From positions 4,956 through 64,424 of the forward strand of contig JAMCTB010000118.1 in NCBI GenBank assembly GCA_023380955.1: a stretch of DNA of 59,469 nt, given 5' to 3'. Shown one piece after another: positions 25,694-35,686 of the stretch. The position numbers were made by a program, and so were the translations under genes. This DNA comes from Chloroflexota bacterium (GTDB lineage: Bacteria > Chloroflexota > UBA6077). How positions within the stretch are numbered: position 1 is the first letter of the stretch; each line of letters begins with the position of its first letter. A model generated the notes under the pieces. It had not been told where the DNA came from and did no database searches. It worked only from the letters and a program-made list of their open reading frames with translations.

Positions 25694-27247
25694 CTATGAT
25701 CGGCTGGCCTCGTGCTGTGCTGCCAGGTCGGCCAGTTGCCACGCTTTCAGGGCCTCATCCTCTTTCCCCATTGCCCTCAGGGCTACCGCGAGATATCGGT
25801 AGTTGTCCGGATTGGCCGGAGTGAGCTGGATAATGCCCGCGAACAGCTCTGCTGCCTGAAGATGCCTCCCTTCGGCCAGGGAGACCAAACCCTGCAGCTG
25901 GCGGTCTGCCTCTGTACTCGAAGATGGGGTGCAAGTCCTGCTGGCAGCCAGCCGGCTAACAGCCTCCACCCGACGAAGGAGGCCCTCGATTTGGTGGCCT
26001 GCCAGGCCCTTGTCCTTCGCCTGTTGGAGGGCAAGTCGGGCCTCCTGGAACCTGCCACTGCGCATCCGTAGCTCCGACTCGATCACCAGGGACTCAGCTG
26101 TGGGATTGGCGGCTGCCACGGCCGATAGTAGATGCTCGGCCCGAGCTAGGTCGCCGGCCTCCAGCAGAAATCGGGCCGTCACCAGGTTCGCCGAATCCGA
26201 TGTGGAGGAGTGCTCGCTTGCTCGTTCGGCCCAATACAGGGCCTCAGCCTTGGCGCCCAGGGCGTGGTAGCACCGGGCCAGGCCGACTTCTACGGCGGCG
26301 AGAGGGGGATGGTGCCCTCGGACTGTCGCCTGGCAGGCCTCGTGGGCGGTGAGGAGCATTGGGAGGGCCGTCTGGGGTTTGCCCTGGGTCAGATACAGCC
26401 GTCCCAGCATCACCAGAAAGGTGGGATGCTGCGGGAACTCCCGCAGGGCGGCCAGCAGGAACGGCTCTATCTCCTCACTCCGGCTCTGCCTCTCCAGCGA
26501 ACGGACCAGCGCCATGTATGCGGAGAGCCGCTTCCAGTCGAAGCTGGCCGATGGAGGGGTGAGGCGCAGAAAGTCCTGCATGTCAGCCTCGCACCCCTGG
26601 AGGTCTTCGATGTGGAGACGGGACTGCCCTCGGTAGAAGATCATATCGACCTGCTGCCGATCATGAGACAGCTCGGCCTCGATCATTTCCAGGTTCCGCC
26701 GGGATTTCCTCCTCAGGGCCTCTGGCGACTCATAGCCGGTATGCTCGATTATCGCGTCGATACGAGCGGATCTCAGCCCCATCCGCTGCAGGTCCGGAAG
26801 GACACTCTCATGGATGGCACCGCGGAACGTGATTCCAAGACCGTTTCGGAATAGCCGAACGTGTTCGGTTACCCCTTGACTCGCGTCGGACAGGCGACTG
26901 GTCACGGGGCAGATGTATGCATCTGCCAGTCCGGATCTGATGGCCTGCTTCAGCTGACCTACTGTCTCAGGGCTGAGCCGATCGTCGGCGTCCAGCCAGA
27001 AGATCCAATCCTCAGTGGCGTGGCGCAGAGACTCGTTGCGAGCAGCCGCGAAGTCGCCGACCCACTGGAAGTGGTGGATCTGGGCGCCCATGGAGCGAGC
27101 GATCCTCGCGGTGTCGTCGGAGGATCCGGTGTCCACGATGACGATTTCCGACGGCAGGTCCCCCAGGGACTCCAGGCAGGGGCGGACGTTGGCCGCCTCA
27201 TTCTTGACGATCATACAGGCGGAAACGGAGGGCAATGTTCTCTCCAC
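25694..27247 (-). CDS. GT2 glycosyltransferase with TPR region (paralogue)
   Basis: 517 residues from GTG 27247, which shares one base with the stop of the upstream gene, so translation is coupled. The much longer in-frame reading upstream is an Arg/Pro-rich shadow of that gene. SVSACMIVKNEAANVRPCLE, VDTGSSDDTARIA and FWLDADDRLSPE mark the GT-A domain; TPR-like repeats fill residues 240-510. The first 130 residues are very close to those of the flanking paralogues, indicating tandem duplication. Acceptor specificity is unknown. Confidence 0.84.
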   Translation of the reverse strand: MERTLPSVSACMIVKNEAANVRPCLESLGDLPSEIVIVDTGSSDDTARIARSMGAQIHHFQWVGDFAAARNESLRHATEDWIFWLDADDRLSPETVGQLKQAIRSGLADAYICPVTSRLSDASQGVTEHVRLFRNGLGITFRGAIHESVLPDLQRMGLRSARIDAIIEHTGYESPEALRRKSRRNLEMIEAELSHDRQQVDMIFYRGQSRLHIEDLQGCEADMQDFLRLTPPSASFDWKRLSAYMALVRSLERQSRSEEIEPFLLAALREFPQHPTFLVMLGRLYLTQGKPQTALPMLLTAHEACQATVRGHHPPLAAVEVGLARCYHALGAKAEALYWAERASEHSSTSDSANLVTARFLLEAGDLARAEHLLSAVAAANPTAESLVIESELRMRSGRFQEARLALQQAKDKGLAGHQIEGLLRRVEAVSRLAASRTCTPSSSTEADRQLQGLVSLAEGRHLQAAELFAGIIQLTPANPDNYRYLAVALRAMGKEDEALKAWQLADLAAQHEASRS

Positions 27248-28251
27248 TAACGTGCAACCGATCCCATGGTTCGGCGACAGTAGGCGAGCACTGTGTCCAA
27301 CTCCCCGGGATCCGATAGGATGTCGGCCCCCTCCAATCGAAGGTGAGCAAAGATATCGTGGGCCGGCCGAAGGTTGCCAAGAAACATGTGGGCCACGCCG
27401 GCGACATACTCGGACACCAGGTTGTTGGGATTCAGGCCGAGGCTCTGGTTCGCCCACTCGACGGCCTGGGAGTATTGTTCCGAGGCCAGCGCCAGCTGGG
27501 CGAGCTTCATGTAGAGCTGGTCCCGAATGGCTCGGTCCAGTGTCTGACTGCCGAGCTGCACGGCTTGACGTAAGTGCTTCTCTGCCGCTTCGGCTTTGCC
27601 CAGGGCCTTGTAGGTGACCCCGAGTTGGTAGTGAAAGTAGGGGTCCTCGGGGGACTCGGCGAGAGCCTTCTCCAGGATTCTGAGGTTCCGGGCCGCTCTC
27701 AGCTCTCCTCCCTGGGCTGTTCTCTGGCCGTACCCATGGTGGAGGATGACGAGGCGGCTCTCCGCTACCCTGCCTCCATGTCGTTCGATGGAGGGGCGGA
27801 TCTGCTCGTGGATGGGCTGCAGGTAGCGATACTCCGAACGATTGCGGAAGAGGCGGGTGATAGAGAGATCGTCGTACCTCTGCAATTCGCCGGGTGGCGT
27901 CAGTGAGCGCTGCACTAGCGTCAGGCCGTCGGCGTTGGTGTCGGCGACGGCCTGCTTGAACGCCCTTGCAGATGCAGCCTCCAGCTCCTCGTCGGCGTCC
28001 AGCACCAGGATCCAGTCGGAGGTTGCCCTGTCCAACCCAACGTTGCGGGCCCGGGCGAAGTCGTCCTGCCAACCGTGTCGGATCACGGTTGCCCCGTGGG
28101 CGATCGCTATCCTCGGCGTCGCGTCTTCCGACCCGGTGTCGACCACGATGACCTCGTCGACTACGTCCTTCACGCTTCCGAGGCAGCGGACGAGGTTCTC
28201 CTGTTCGTTCTTCACTATCATACAGAGGGAGACGGTGGGATAGGTAAACAT
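27247..28251 (-). CDS. Short GT2 glycosyltransferase with TPR tail (divergent member)
   Basis: 334 residues. The GT-A domain starts TVSLCMIVKNEQENLVRCLG and has LVLDADEELEAA at the metal site. The C-terminal 130 residues carry about three TPR units (FHYQLGVTYKALGKAEAAEK). It is clearly more distant from the other three GT2-TPR proteins and lacks their long repeat region. It lies between two close paralogues, so either it inserted or the duplication jumped over it. Start ATG; its stop overlaps the next start. Confidence 0.84.
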   Translation of the reverse strand: MFTYPTVSLCMIVKNEQENLVRCLGSVKDVVDEVIVVDTGSEDATPRIAIAHGATVIRHGWQDDFARARNVGLDRATSDWILVLDADEELEAASARAFKQAVADTNADGLTLVQRSLTPPGELQRYDDLSITRLFRNRSEYRYLQPIHEQIRPSIERHGGRVAESRLVILHHGYGQRTAQGGELRAARNLRILEKALAESPEDPYFHYQLGVTYKALGKAEAAEKHLRQAVQLGSQTLDRAIRDQLYMKLAQLALASEQYSQAVEWANQSLGLNPNNLVSEYVAGVAHMFLGNLRPAHDIFAHLRLEGADILSDPGELDTVLAYCRRTMGSVAR

Positions 28252-28254
28252 ACT

Positions 28255-29898
28255 TTATCGCAACACGGAGGCTGGCGCCCGCTCGGTCTCGGAGCCAGCC
28301 CTGGACTGCCACTGGGTGGCGAGTTGCCAGGCTTCCAGAGCCTCCTGTTCCCGCCCCATCTTTCTCAGCGCGGCAGCGAGATACCGGTAGTTCGCGGGAT
28401 CCTCGGGGGCAAGTTGGATGGCATCGGCAAAGCTCTCAGCGGCGCTCAGCAAATCGGCCTTCCCCATCAGTTCTATCCCCTCCGCCTGTTTCTGGGCGAC
28501 CAGAATGCGGGTTCGCAGAGCCTCGGCCTGTTCCGCTGGCATGCCGGCCTCTTGGGCTTCTTGGACGGCCTGCAATGCCTCCTCTACCCTACTCTGGCGG
28601 AAACGGATCTCGGCCAACAGAAGCCGCCCTCCGCTGGAGGGCACCATCTGTTGCACCAGCGAATCCGCCTCATCCAGTCGGCCGGTCTGGACGCAGAGAC
28701 GAGCCAGCAGCAGCGATGCGTCGGCCAGGTCGGGGGAGTGCTCCAGGGCTCGCCTGGCCCATAGGATCGCCTCCTTGGTCTGGCCTAGCGCCTGAAAGCA
28801 CTCGGCCGTGGTGAACTCTATCCACGACTCGGGTGGGCAGAAGCCGCGCACCGGCTTCTTGAGAGCAGTCCGAGCCTTGTCCAGCTGAGCAAGCGCTTCC
28901 TCAGGTCGCCCTTTGGCCGCGAGTAGCCGGGCCTGGAGGACCAGGAAGTGTGGGTCTGTCGGGAACTCCGCGAGAGCATCCCTGAGGACAGGTTCGAGTT
29001 GATCCCGCTGCTTCTTGTGATCCAGCACCCGCACCTGTGCGATATAGGCCCAGATCCGTTTCCACTCCACCATGGGATGGGGCTGGGTGCGAGCCAGGAA
29101 GTCCCGCATATCGGCCACGCACTGATCCAGGTTGCCGGTGATGCCGTGACACTGGCCGCGATAGAACAGGAGGTCCACATCGTCCGGTCTCTCCGCCAGC
29201 TGCCGCTCGACGATGGCGAGATTGCGCTTGCCCTTCTCGTGTGTGGCCTGAGCCGAGTGGTAACCTACGTGCTCTATCCGTATCCCGGTCCTCGCCATCT
29301 TGAGCCCGAGCCGAACTATGTCTGGGACGGGGGACTCGTGGACGGCACCTTCGAAACGGATGCCGAGCCCGTTGCGGAACATCCTGAGGTGCTCAGTGAC
29401 GTCCTCGCCTCCCTCGTTCCGCTGGCTACAGACGTCGCAGGAGTAGGAGTCGGCAATCCCCGACTGGAGTGCCCACTTCAACTGAGCAACGGCCTTCGGG
29501 TCCAGGCGGTCATCTGCGTCCGCCCACAGGACCCAGTCCCCCGTGGCGTGCTTCAGCGACTCGTTGCGGGCGGCGGAGAAATCGGCTGTCCATTCGTAGA
29601 AATGGACTTTCGCCCCCAACTCGCGGGCCGCTGCAACGGTGTTGTCGGTAGACCCTGTGTCCACGATGATGATCTCGGAAGGGAGGTCGCCCATGGACTC
29701 CAGGCAGGGTCGAAGGTTGGCCTCTTCGTTCTTGACTATCATGCACAGGGATATCGATGGCCATGACGATACCGGCCTCGGTTCCACCGGAAGCTCGAAC
29801 ATGCTGAACTGGCCCTGGACTCGGGTCCCTCGCGACGGCGAGACCAGACGGCGTCGAGGGGCTTGTGAACGGTGGCAGCGGGCCTTGCTTCGTTTCAC
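28255..29898 (-). CDS. GT2 glycosyltransferase with TPR region (paralogue)
   Basis: 547 residues from GTG 29898, whose GTGA overlaps the stop of the upstream TPR frame; an ATG at 29802 directly before the GT domain is an alternative. SISLCMIVKNEEANLRPCLE, VDTGSTDNTVAAA and WADADDRLDPKAV mark the GT-A domain. TPR-like repeats follow to the end, with the shared final unit YRYLAAALRKMGREQEALEA. Third of the close paralogues. Likely role is flagellin glycan assembly. Confidence 0.84.
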   Translation of the reverse strand: MKRSKARCHRSQAPRRRLVSPSRGTRVQGQFSMFELPVEPRPVSSWPSISLCMIVKNEEANLRPCLESMGDLPSEIIIVDTGSTDNTVAAARELGAKVHFYEWTADFSAARNESLKHATGDWVLWADADDRLDPKAVAQLKWALQSGIADSYSCDVCSQRNEGGEDVTEHLRMFRNGLGIRFEGAVHESPVPDIVRLGLKMARTGIRIEHVGYHSAQATHEKGKRNLAIVERQLAERPDDVDLLFYRGQCHGITGNLDQCVADMRDFLARTQPHPMVEWKRIWAYIAQVRVLDHKKQRDQLEPVLRDALAEFPTDPHFLVLQARLLAAKGRPEEALAQLDKARTALKKPVRGFCPPESWIEFTTAECFQALGQTKEAILWARRALEHSPDLADASLLLARLCVQTGRLDEADSLVQQMVPSSGGRLLLAEIRFRQSRVEEALQAVQEAQEAGMPAEQAEALRTRILVAQKQAEGIELMGKADLLSAAESFADAIQLAPEDPANYRYLAAALRKMGREQEALEAWQLATQWQSRAGSETERAPASVLR

Positions 29899-31250
29899 CG
29901 GGCTACCCCTGCTTCCTCTGGCAACGTGACGCCTCGTGCCCCCTCGATGGCCTGCCTCAGCGCATCCGCTTCCGGGTGATCCGGGTTGGTGGCCAGGAGA
30001 CGAGCCAGGGCCATCTCGGCGCCCTCCAAGTCTCCCAGTTCCAGGCTCAAGATAGCGAAAGATATGAGCACGTCTCCATGGTTGGGATTCAACCGCAGCG
30101 CTTCCTTCACCAGTTCCGTCGCTTCTACGTAGCGGTTCTGGGTGCGATACAGGTCGATCAGGTTAAGCAGAGTCCCAATGTCGCTGGGGTCGGCCTCTCG
30201 CGCCCTTGCGAAGGCCGCTTCGGCGCCCTCCAGGTCATTGGTCTGATACAGAGCCACCCCTAACTGATTGTGAAGGGCGGGAGCGGTTGGGGCGAGTTCC
30301 GCGGCGCGATGCAGCGAGGGGATAGCCTCGTCCACTCGCTCCAGCGCCATCAGGGTCGACCCGAGCGCCGTATGTGCTGCGGCGAGACCGGGCATCTCCT
30401 GGACAAGCCTGGAGAACTCGACTACGGCGGCGTCGAGATCGCCTCGATCGAGAGCAGCGCTTCCATCTCTCAGGAGCTGACTGGTTGCATCTAGGGCGGC
30501 GCCGAGGTCAGGCTGGGTACCGTCCTGGCGCAGACCCGAGATCCCTCGCTGAAGGGTATCGATGTCCGAGTGCTCGGGGGCGACTGTCCGCAGCCGCTCG
30601 GCGGCCATCTTGGCTCCATCGACATCCCCGAGATCCAGGCAGAGAAACCCGAAGGTGGAGATTGCATCAGGGTGGTTGGGATCCAGCTTGAGGGCGTCTC
30701 TGATCACTGCCGTGGCCTCGTCATAGCGTCGCTGGCTCCAATGCAGATCTGCCAGGTTCAGACGGCACTGCATGTCCCTGGGGTCGAGATCCCGGGCTCT
30801 CAGGAACTCCGACTCGGCGCCGCGAAGGTCTCCGGCCCGGAACAGGGCGACGCCCAGTTGATCGTGGAGAGGTGCAGCCTGCGGGGCTAGCTCCGCGGAC
30901 CGCCGCAGGGCTGCAACTGCCTCCTCGTACCTTTCGAGAGCCATCAGGGTCGCGCCGAGTGCGGCATGGATATCCGCTGTGTCTGGGAAGCGCTTGGCGG
31001 CCAGGCTGAACTCCCGTACTGCCCCTTCCAGATCCCCCGCCTGCAGCGCACTGCTGCCGGGGGCAAGAGCCTCGTTGGTTGCCTGCTGCGCGGAAGCCAG
31101 TTCGTCGTAGCGGCTGCCTTCCTCCTCTGTCATCCTCTCGTGCTCGACGTAGATCTCCCGGGCGCGGGCCAGCTTGAAGCCGGCCGGCGCGAAGCCGGCC
31201 GTATAGCTGCCAAAGGGCTTCTGCCAGCGGGAGATCCTTGGGAACGCCAC
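29895..31250 (-). CDS. TPR protein, probably the frameshifted C-terminal part of the giant glycosyltransferase
   Basis: 451 residues in the open frame. Residues 1-50 (TAGFAPAGFKLARAREIYVE) match the end of a GT2 domain rather than a protein start, and continue in another frame the domain that breaks off in the upstream gene near 31179-31190. After a linker come about nine TPR units (AALGATLMALERYEEAVAAL; HTALGSTLMALERVDEAIPS). If it is an independent gene, ATG 31133 would be the start, but its ribosome binding site is poor. The TPR array probably binds the acceptor protein or partner transferases. Confidence 0.75.
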   Translation of the reverse strand: MAFPRISRWQKPFGSYTAGFAPAGFKLARAREIYVEHERMTEEEGSRYDELASAQQATNEALAPGSSALQAGDLEGAVREFSLAAKRFPDTADIHAALGATLMALERYEEAVAALRRSAELAPQAAPLHDQLGVALFRAGDLRGAESEFLRARDLDPRDMQCRLNLADLHWSQRRYDEATAVIRDALKLDPNHPDAISTFGFLCLDLGDVDGAKMAAERLRTVAPEHSDIDTLQRGISGLRQDGTQPDLGAALDATSQLLRDGSAALDRGDLDAAVVEFSRLVQEMPGLAAAHTALGSTLMALERVDEAIPSLHRAAELAPTAPALHNQLGVALYQTNDLEGAEAAFARAREADPSDIGTLLNLIDLYRTQNRYVEATELVKEALRLNPNHGDVLISFAILSLELGDLEGAEMALARLLATNPDHPEADALRQAIEGARGVTLPEEAGVAR

Positions 31251-34200
31251 CCACTTGCTGCACAGCCTGGATTTTCAGCAGCAGACAGAAGCCGCCCAGG
31301 TAATCGACCTCATCCCAGGGGGTTTCCTGAGATGCCCGCGAGTGCCCACCCGCACGCTCGCCAGGGGCAGCCTTCGGCCCCGTCACTCGCTGAGGCACGG
31401 GTGCAATTCGTGCAACAGGTCCGACCGCGGCTATTTCCGGCGCCGATTTCGCCACGGCGATCATCCTTTCAAGCCAGTCGGGTGAAACGGTGACGTCGGG
31501 CGACACCAGGGCCACGAACCGGGCCTCCGTTGCGGTAGCTCTCTGCAATGCGTCCAACGCGGTGGCAGTCCCTGGCGACACCTCGACTCCGAGGCTGTTG
31601 TCGGGGTCTTCGGCTTTGAGCTTCACTACTGTGCACTTGAAATCGTCGAGACGCCGCCCGGAGTCCCTGATCTGCTGCACGCAGCGCTCCAAGTTGTTCG
31701 TGGCCACCGCACCCCTGGGAACGAGAACCAGGACTCCGGATTCTGATGGCGCGTTGCTCTGTGCCATCTCCTGCTTCTTCAGAAGAGCAGGAACCCGGTG
31801 AAGGTACCTCTGGTGCACCGTGACGGCCTCCCGTCGAGACAACTCGGGGTTGATGTGCTCACTGCTGGTTGGCGAGTCCAGGTAGAGGCCCAGCAGCTCG
31901 TCGATGTGCAAGAAGGTCTCGCCCTCCGCGAACCTGAGCCACATGTCCCAGTCGGCCGCCTTCTCCAGCGTTTCGTCGAGGTAGCCGTACCGATCGTGGA
32001 GACTCCTTCGCCACATCGGCTGGGGGCCGACGAAGCAGTTTCGGATCAGCGTGAGCGGGTCGAAGTCGCGGCACTTGATGATCATCTGTGGCTTGTGGGC
32101 ATCGAGGGTCTCGTTTTCCTTTGTAGTGAGGTGAGAGTTGGCGTAGACGAGGGCTACGTCGGGCCTCGAATCCAGGACAGCCACCATGCGCTCATAGGCG
32201 TCTCGTCGATGCCGATCGTCGGTGCAGGCAAGGGTCACGTACTTGCCACGAGCCATCCGAAGACATCGGTTGATGGCCTCGTGGGAGTTCTCCTTGTGGC
32301 TGACGCGCACGTAGACGATGTTGTCGTATCGCTTCTGGAACTCCTGCACGATGGCTCGCTCGTTGGTGGGAGATGCGGTATCTACGATGACTATCTCCAG
32401 GCGATTCGCGATGGTCTGGGCCTCAAGATCCTGCAACAGCCCTCGCATGAAGCGCTCATGGTTGTAGGTTGGTACCAGCGCAGAGACCAGGTAGCGATCG
32501 GAGCCCTGGTAGACCGAGACCGGTGGCGGTGCCTGAACGGCGGGGATGGCGGCCAGCCGGGCTGCGGCGGCTCCCGGGGCAGTTGCCGAGTCTGTGGCAT
32601 CCGAACCCCGATGCCCCTGAAGCAGGGCGGTCACCTGGGCCAGCTGGGTCGAGCCCAGCATCCGAGAGTACTTGACCTCAAACTGAGTTCCGATCCGGCG
32701 AGACTCCATCCTGCGCTTCTGTATCTCGGGATGCGGCTGAAGCGGCAGTACCCGACCGGTGGAGAAGGCCTCCACGGCCAGTCCGGCGTGGTAGTCGATG
32801 TGGGGGAATACCATCTCGTTCCAGCCTGGCTCGTTGGCGGTCTGCGAAGCATGGGGATGGGCGAAATGATACAGGGAGACCATGTTATGCCATTCTTCGG
32901 GGAGTCCGGCGTTGACCAGTCGCCAGGCCAGTTCGTACGGCCCGCAAAGATAGCCGCGGTAGGCAGGATGCTCATCGAATCCGCCGAAGCGAATGGCATC
33001 CCTGACGGCTACGGACACTGACGCGCCAGCATTGGGCCAGAGCGGTTTCCACTGCAGGCCTGGCAATTGCCCAACACCGGAGAGCTGTGCGGGGTAAGTC
33101 ACCGGTGATCGGAATTCGTGGTGCAGTAGCACCTTGGGAGTCGGTTCCTCCTGGCTGTCCAGTCCGAACTCCTTGATGATGGACTCTATGTAGTTCGGCG
33201 GGAAGACGGCGTCGCTGTCGCAGACAGTCACTACTTTGCCGGAGGCCAGAAGGAGCGCCTCGTTGTAGCCTTCGTGCTTGTGGTACATGCCCTGCTGGTT
33301 GCAGGTAAGAACCACGTCGGCTCGCCTCATCACTTCCGGCGCGACACGGTCATAGAGCTCAACCCATATTAATTCGTACTGGTCCCGGGGCACCGTCTGC
33401 TCCGACAACCACTTGAAACAGTGGAAGCTCTCTCGACAGGACCAGTCCAGCAAGACCACCGACACCTTGGCCGCAGTCGCGGCTTTCCGACGCTTGTGAA
33501 CGGTCACCTTGCCGGTAACCCGTGCAGGCGGCGGGGGCGGCGCCTCTGCCGAGGTCGGTTGCAGGCCATCGGGCCCCGTGCCCTCAAGGGTATCCATGTT
33601 CTTGTTGGCCCGCTGGAGGGCAGCCTGCAACTCCTCGATCTGCGGGCAGCTGACCAGACCTTTCTCATGCAGGTGCTGGAGCAGCCGGATCGCCTGCTCG
33701 AACAGTATCGAGTCATGCCCCAGTTCCACCAGGAGGAGGCCTGCCTCGGCGAAGTCCTCTGGCCTACCCTGCCTTGCCAGCTGCACAGCCAGTCTCATCT
33801 TGTAGTGGGGGAAAGCGGGGTTGAGGGCGACGGCTTTCTTCTGATGAGCCAGCGCACCCTCGTAATGGGCAAGGTAGTTGTGCAAAGAGGCTTGGATCAG
33901 CTCTACGGTCAATGGTCCTGTAGCCGGTTGCCCCATGACCTGGCCGGTGATGGCGTCGAAATAGCCGCGGTAGTCGAAGTGGGTCGGGAAGAAGTCCCAC
34001 GGGAAGACGTCTTCCATCGGATCCATCAACCAGTGAGATTGGGGCTGTTCCAGAGTGCGGCGGGCGAGACCCAGCGCCTCCAAGACGTCCGACGGCTGGC
34101 CGAAGTGCAGGGCGGTTCGGATGAAGTTGAAGCGGAGCGCCAGCGACCGCGGATAGCGGTCCAGCCCGCTCCGATAGAGGCTGAGGGCATTGTCGAGCAG

Positions 34201-35640
34201 CGCACCGTCGGCCGGTTTTCCATTGACGTCGACTACAGCTGCGCTGTACTCGAGGACCTGCTCCCTCGCCAAATCGATGAGGATGTTGGGTGTCGTGGCG
34301 TTCTCCAGTTGCGGCTCCCAGCGCGCGCGGTTGGCCTGGAGCTGGCGCTGGTATACCTCGGGGGAACCCAACAGTAGCCCCTTCTGCAGTATGCCCCGCT
34401 TCTGGATCAGCGAGCCTGCCGGCTGCGTCTTGCGCTCACCCCGGGGCTTGGCTGCCAAGAAGGTGAGGAACCGCAGATACTGGGACGCGACCTTCCCCAT
34501 GGAGAACTCTCTGCGGACGATCTTCGCACCGCGCAGAGCACGCTGCTCGTACTCGGGCCACTGATCCAGCACCCTTCGTATAGTAGGGACCAGGTCGCCT
34601 GCATCATAGTCGTAGGTCAGGAGGCCCTCGTCTTGTCCGAGGTACAGCTCGAGTACGCAGCCCCTCTGCACGATGGCAGCGCACCCCATGCTGAGCGCCT
34701 CGATGCCTCGGCTCGGTGTGGCGCCTGAGTGCCGCACGTAGGTGAAACATGCCTTGGAGTCGTTGAGCAGACGGCTGTACTCGTCTACCGCGGTGAAGCC
34801 GTTGATCAGCTTCGACGTGATCCCGGGCGCGTGCAGCAGTTGGTGAAATAGTCGGGCCTTGTCAGGGTGGTATGGATGGAGCAGCGACCCCGAGAGGAAC
34901 AGATCCAGGGGCCGAGAATGCCTTTCCAGACGGGGCAGATTCTCGGGGATGCCGAAGGTCTTCGGAAAGGTCGAGACCGGAGCGTCGACCAGCCGGCTCA
35001 CGTCCTGCCACTCGGTGGGATCGGTCACCACCAACTCGTCGAACAGCTGCAGCCAGGGATGAACCGTCTGTAGGTGAAGGTCGTAGTCGGCAGTCTGGCC
35101 CAAGATCGGGCAGGGTAGCTCCTGCAGGTTGGGTGGAAGGGCGTGCCACTCCACCATGGCGCAGACGTAGAAATCCGGTGGGTTGTCCCGATCGTAGAAG
35201 CTGTGCACATCGGCATAGGGCCGGTTGGGAAGATCGTTCGGGTGATAGCTGACGTTCCTGATGGCGAACTTCTTGTCACCGGAGGCAGCTGTCAGCAGAT
35301 CCCACTGCGCCATCCTGTCCCACCGAAGTTGGGCCAGAATGTTGATCTTGGGCTGGCGAATCAGCCGAAGCAAGTTCTGGGCGTGAGGCGTTTGGACCTT
35401 CTCCAGTTCTTGCACCGCAGCAGCCTCGTCGCCGTCGATCCATCGGGCCACCGCTAAGTAGAACCGGGCCTCCGGATCATCGAATCGCGCAAGCCCTTGC
35501 ACCGCTGATCGAGTATTGCCGACCAGGCCGTGAGCCGCGAAGGTCCGCCAATCCTGCTGACTGCCGGTCATAGCGGAGGCAGCGTAGTTTCCAGCATCGA
35601 AAAGCTGCGCGGTGGAACTGTCAGGAAGACCCTCTGTCAT
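30721..35640 (-). CDS. Giant multi-domain glycosyltransferase with apparent frameshift near its 3' end
   Basis: The open frame has 1639 codons, but only about the first 1485 look coding; after about position 31185 it turns into Arg/Gly/Pro-rich shadow of the TPR frame. Domains: N-terminal GT-B-like part with a CgeB/Glyco_trans_1_2-style segment (RHSGATPSRGIEALSMGCAA, near 305), helical repeats (450-690), a first GT2 domain (about 715-960; VSVVLLDWSCRES), a second (about 1045-1290; LVSALVPTYNHERF, TLACTDDRHRRD), and a third, incomplete (about 1300-1485). Fusing both frames would give one protein of about 1900 residues ending in TPRs. No signal or membrane segments are seen. Likely builds several linkages of one glycan. 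Confidence 0.75.
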   Translation of the reverse strand: MTEGLPDSSTAQLFDAGNYAASAMTGSQQDWRTFAAHGLVGNTRSAVQGLARFDDPEARFYLAVARWIDGDEAAAVQELEKVQTPHAQNLLRLIRQPKINILAQLRWDRMAQWDLLTAASGDKKFAIRNVSYHPNDLPNRPYADVHSFYDRDNPPDFYVCAMVEWHALPPNLQELPCPILGQTADYDLHLQTVHPWLQLFDELVVTDPTEWQDVSRLVDAPVSTFPKTFGIPENLPRLERHSRPLDLFLSGSLLHPYHPDKARLFHQLLHAPGITSKLINGFTAVDEYSRLLNDSKACFTYVRHSGATPSRGIEALSMGCAAIVQRGCVLELYLGQDEGLLTYDYDAGDLVPTIRRVLDQWPEYEQRALRGAKIVRREFSMGKVASQYLRFLTFLAAKPRGERKTQPAGSLIQKRGILQKGLLLGSPEVYQRQLQANRARWEPQLENATTPNILIDLAREQVLEYSAAVVDVNGKPADGALLDNALSLYRSGLDRYPRSLALRFNFIRTALHFGQPSDVLEALGLARRTLEQPQSHWLMDPMEDVFPWDFFPTHFDYRGYFDAITGQVMGQPATGPLTVELIQASLHNYLAHYEGALAHQKKAVALNPAFPHYKMRLAVQLARQGRPEDFAEAGLLLVELGHDSILFEQAIRLLQHLHEKGLVSCPQIEELQAALQRANKNMDTLEGTGPDGLQPTSAEAPPPPPARVTGKVTVHKRRKAATAAKVSVVLLDWSCRESFHCFKWLSEQTVPRDQYELIWVELYDRVAPEVMRRADVVLTCNQQGMYHKHEGYNEALLLASGKVVTVCDSDAVFPPNYIESIIKEFGLDSQEEPTPKVLLHHEFRSPVTYPAQLSGVGQLPGLQWKPLWPNAGASVSVAVRDAIRFGGFDEHPAYRGYLCGPYELAWRLVNAGLPEEWHNMVSLYHFAHPHASQTANEPGWNEMVFPHIDYHAGLAVEAFSTGRVLPLQPHPEIQKRRMESRRIGTQFEVKYSRMLGSTQLAQVTALLQGHRGSDATDSATAPGAAAARLAAIPAVQAPPPVSVYQGSDRYLVSALVPTYNHERFMRGLLQDLEAQTIANRLEIVIVDTASPTNERAIVQEFQKRYDNIVYVRVSHKENSHEAINRCLRMARGKYVTLACTDDRHRRDAYERMVAVLDSRPDVALVYANSHLTTKENETLDAHKPQMIIKCRDFDPLTLIRNCFVGPQPMWRRSLHDRYGYLDETLEKAADWDMWLRFAEGETFLHIDELLGLYLDSPTSSEHINPELSRREAVTVHQRYLHRVPALLKKQEMAQSNAPSESGVLVLVPRGAVATNNLERCVQQIRDSGRRLDDFKCTVVKLKAEDPDNSLGVEVSPGTATALDALQRATATEARFVALVSPDVTVSPDWLERMIAVAKSAPEIAAVGPVARIAPVPQRVTGPKAAPGERAGGHSRASQETPWDEVDYLGGFCLLLKIQAVQQVGGVPKDLPLAEALWQLYGRLRAGRLQAGPRPGDLRRAREDDRGGRQPLRRTGFRAAGNQRGSCPRQQCAAGGGSGRGSTGVQPGRQALPRHSGYPCRTRRDPDGSRKVRGGSCSPAAVRGASPAGCTSPRSTGRRPVPGRRPSRRRVGVPESPGSRPQGHAVPSEPGRSALEPATL

Positions 35641-35686
35641 TGTGCTAGTCTCATCCTTCTACCTTCTTGCTCTCCATCTGGCCCCT

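Noticed and set aside
27248..28312. In-frame N-terminal extension of the glycosyltransferase starting at 27247
   Set aside because: Arg/Pro/Gly-rich reading of the upstream glycosyltransferase in another frame.
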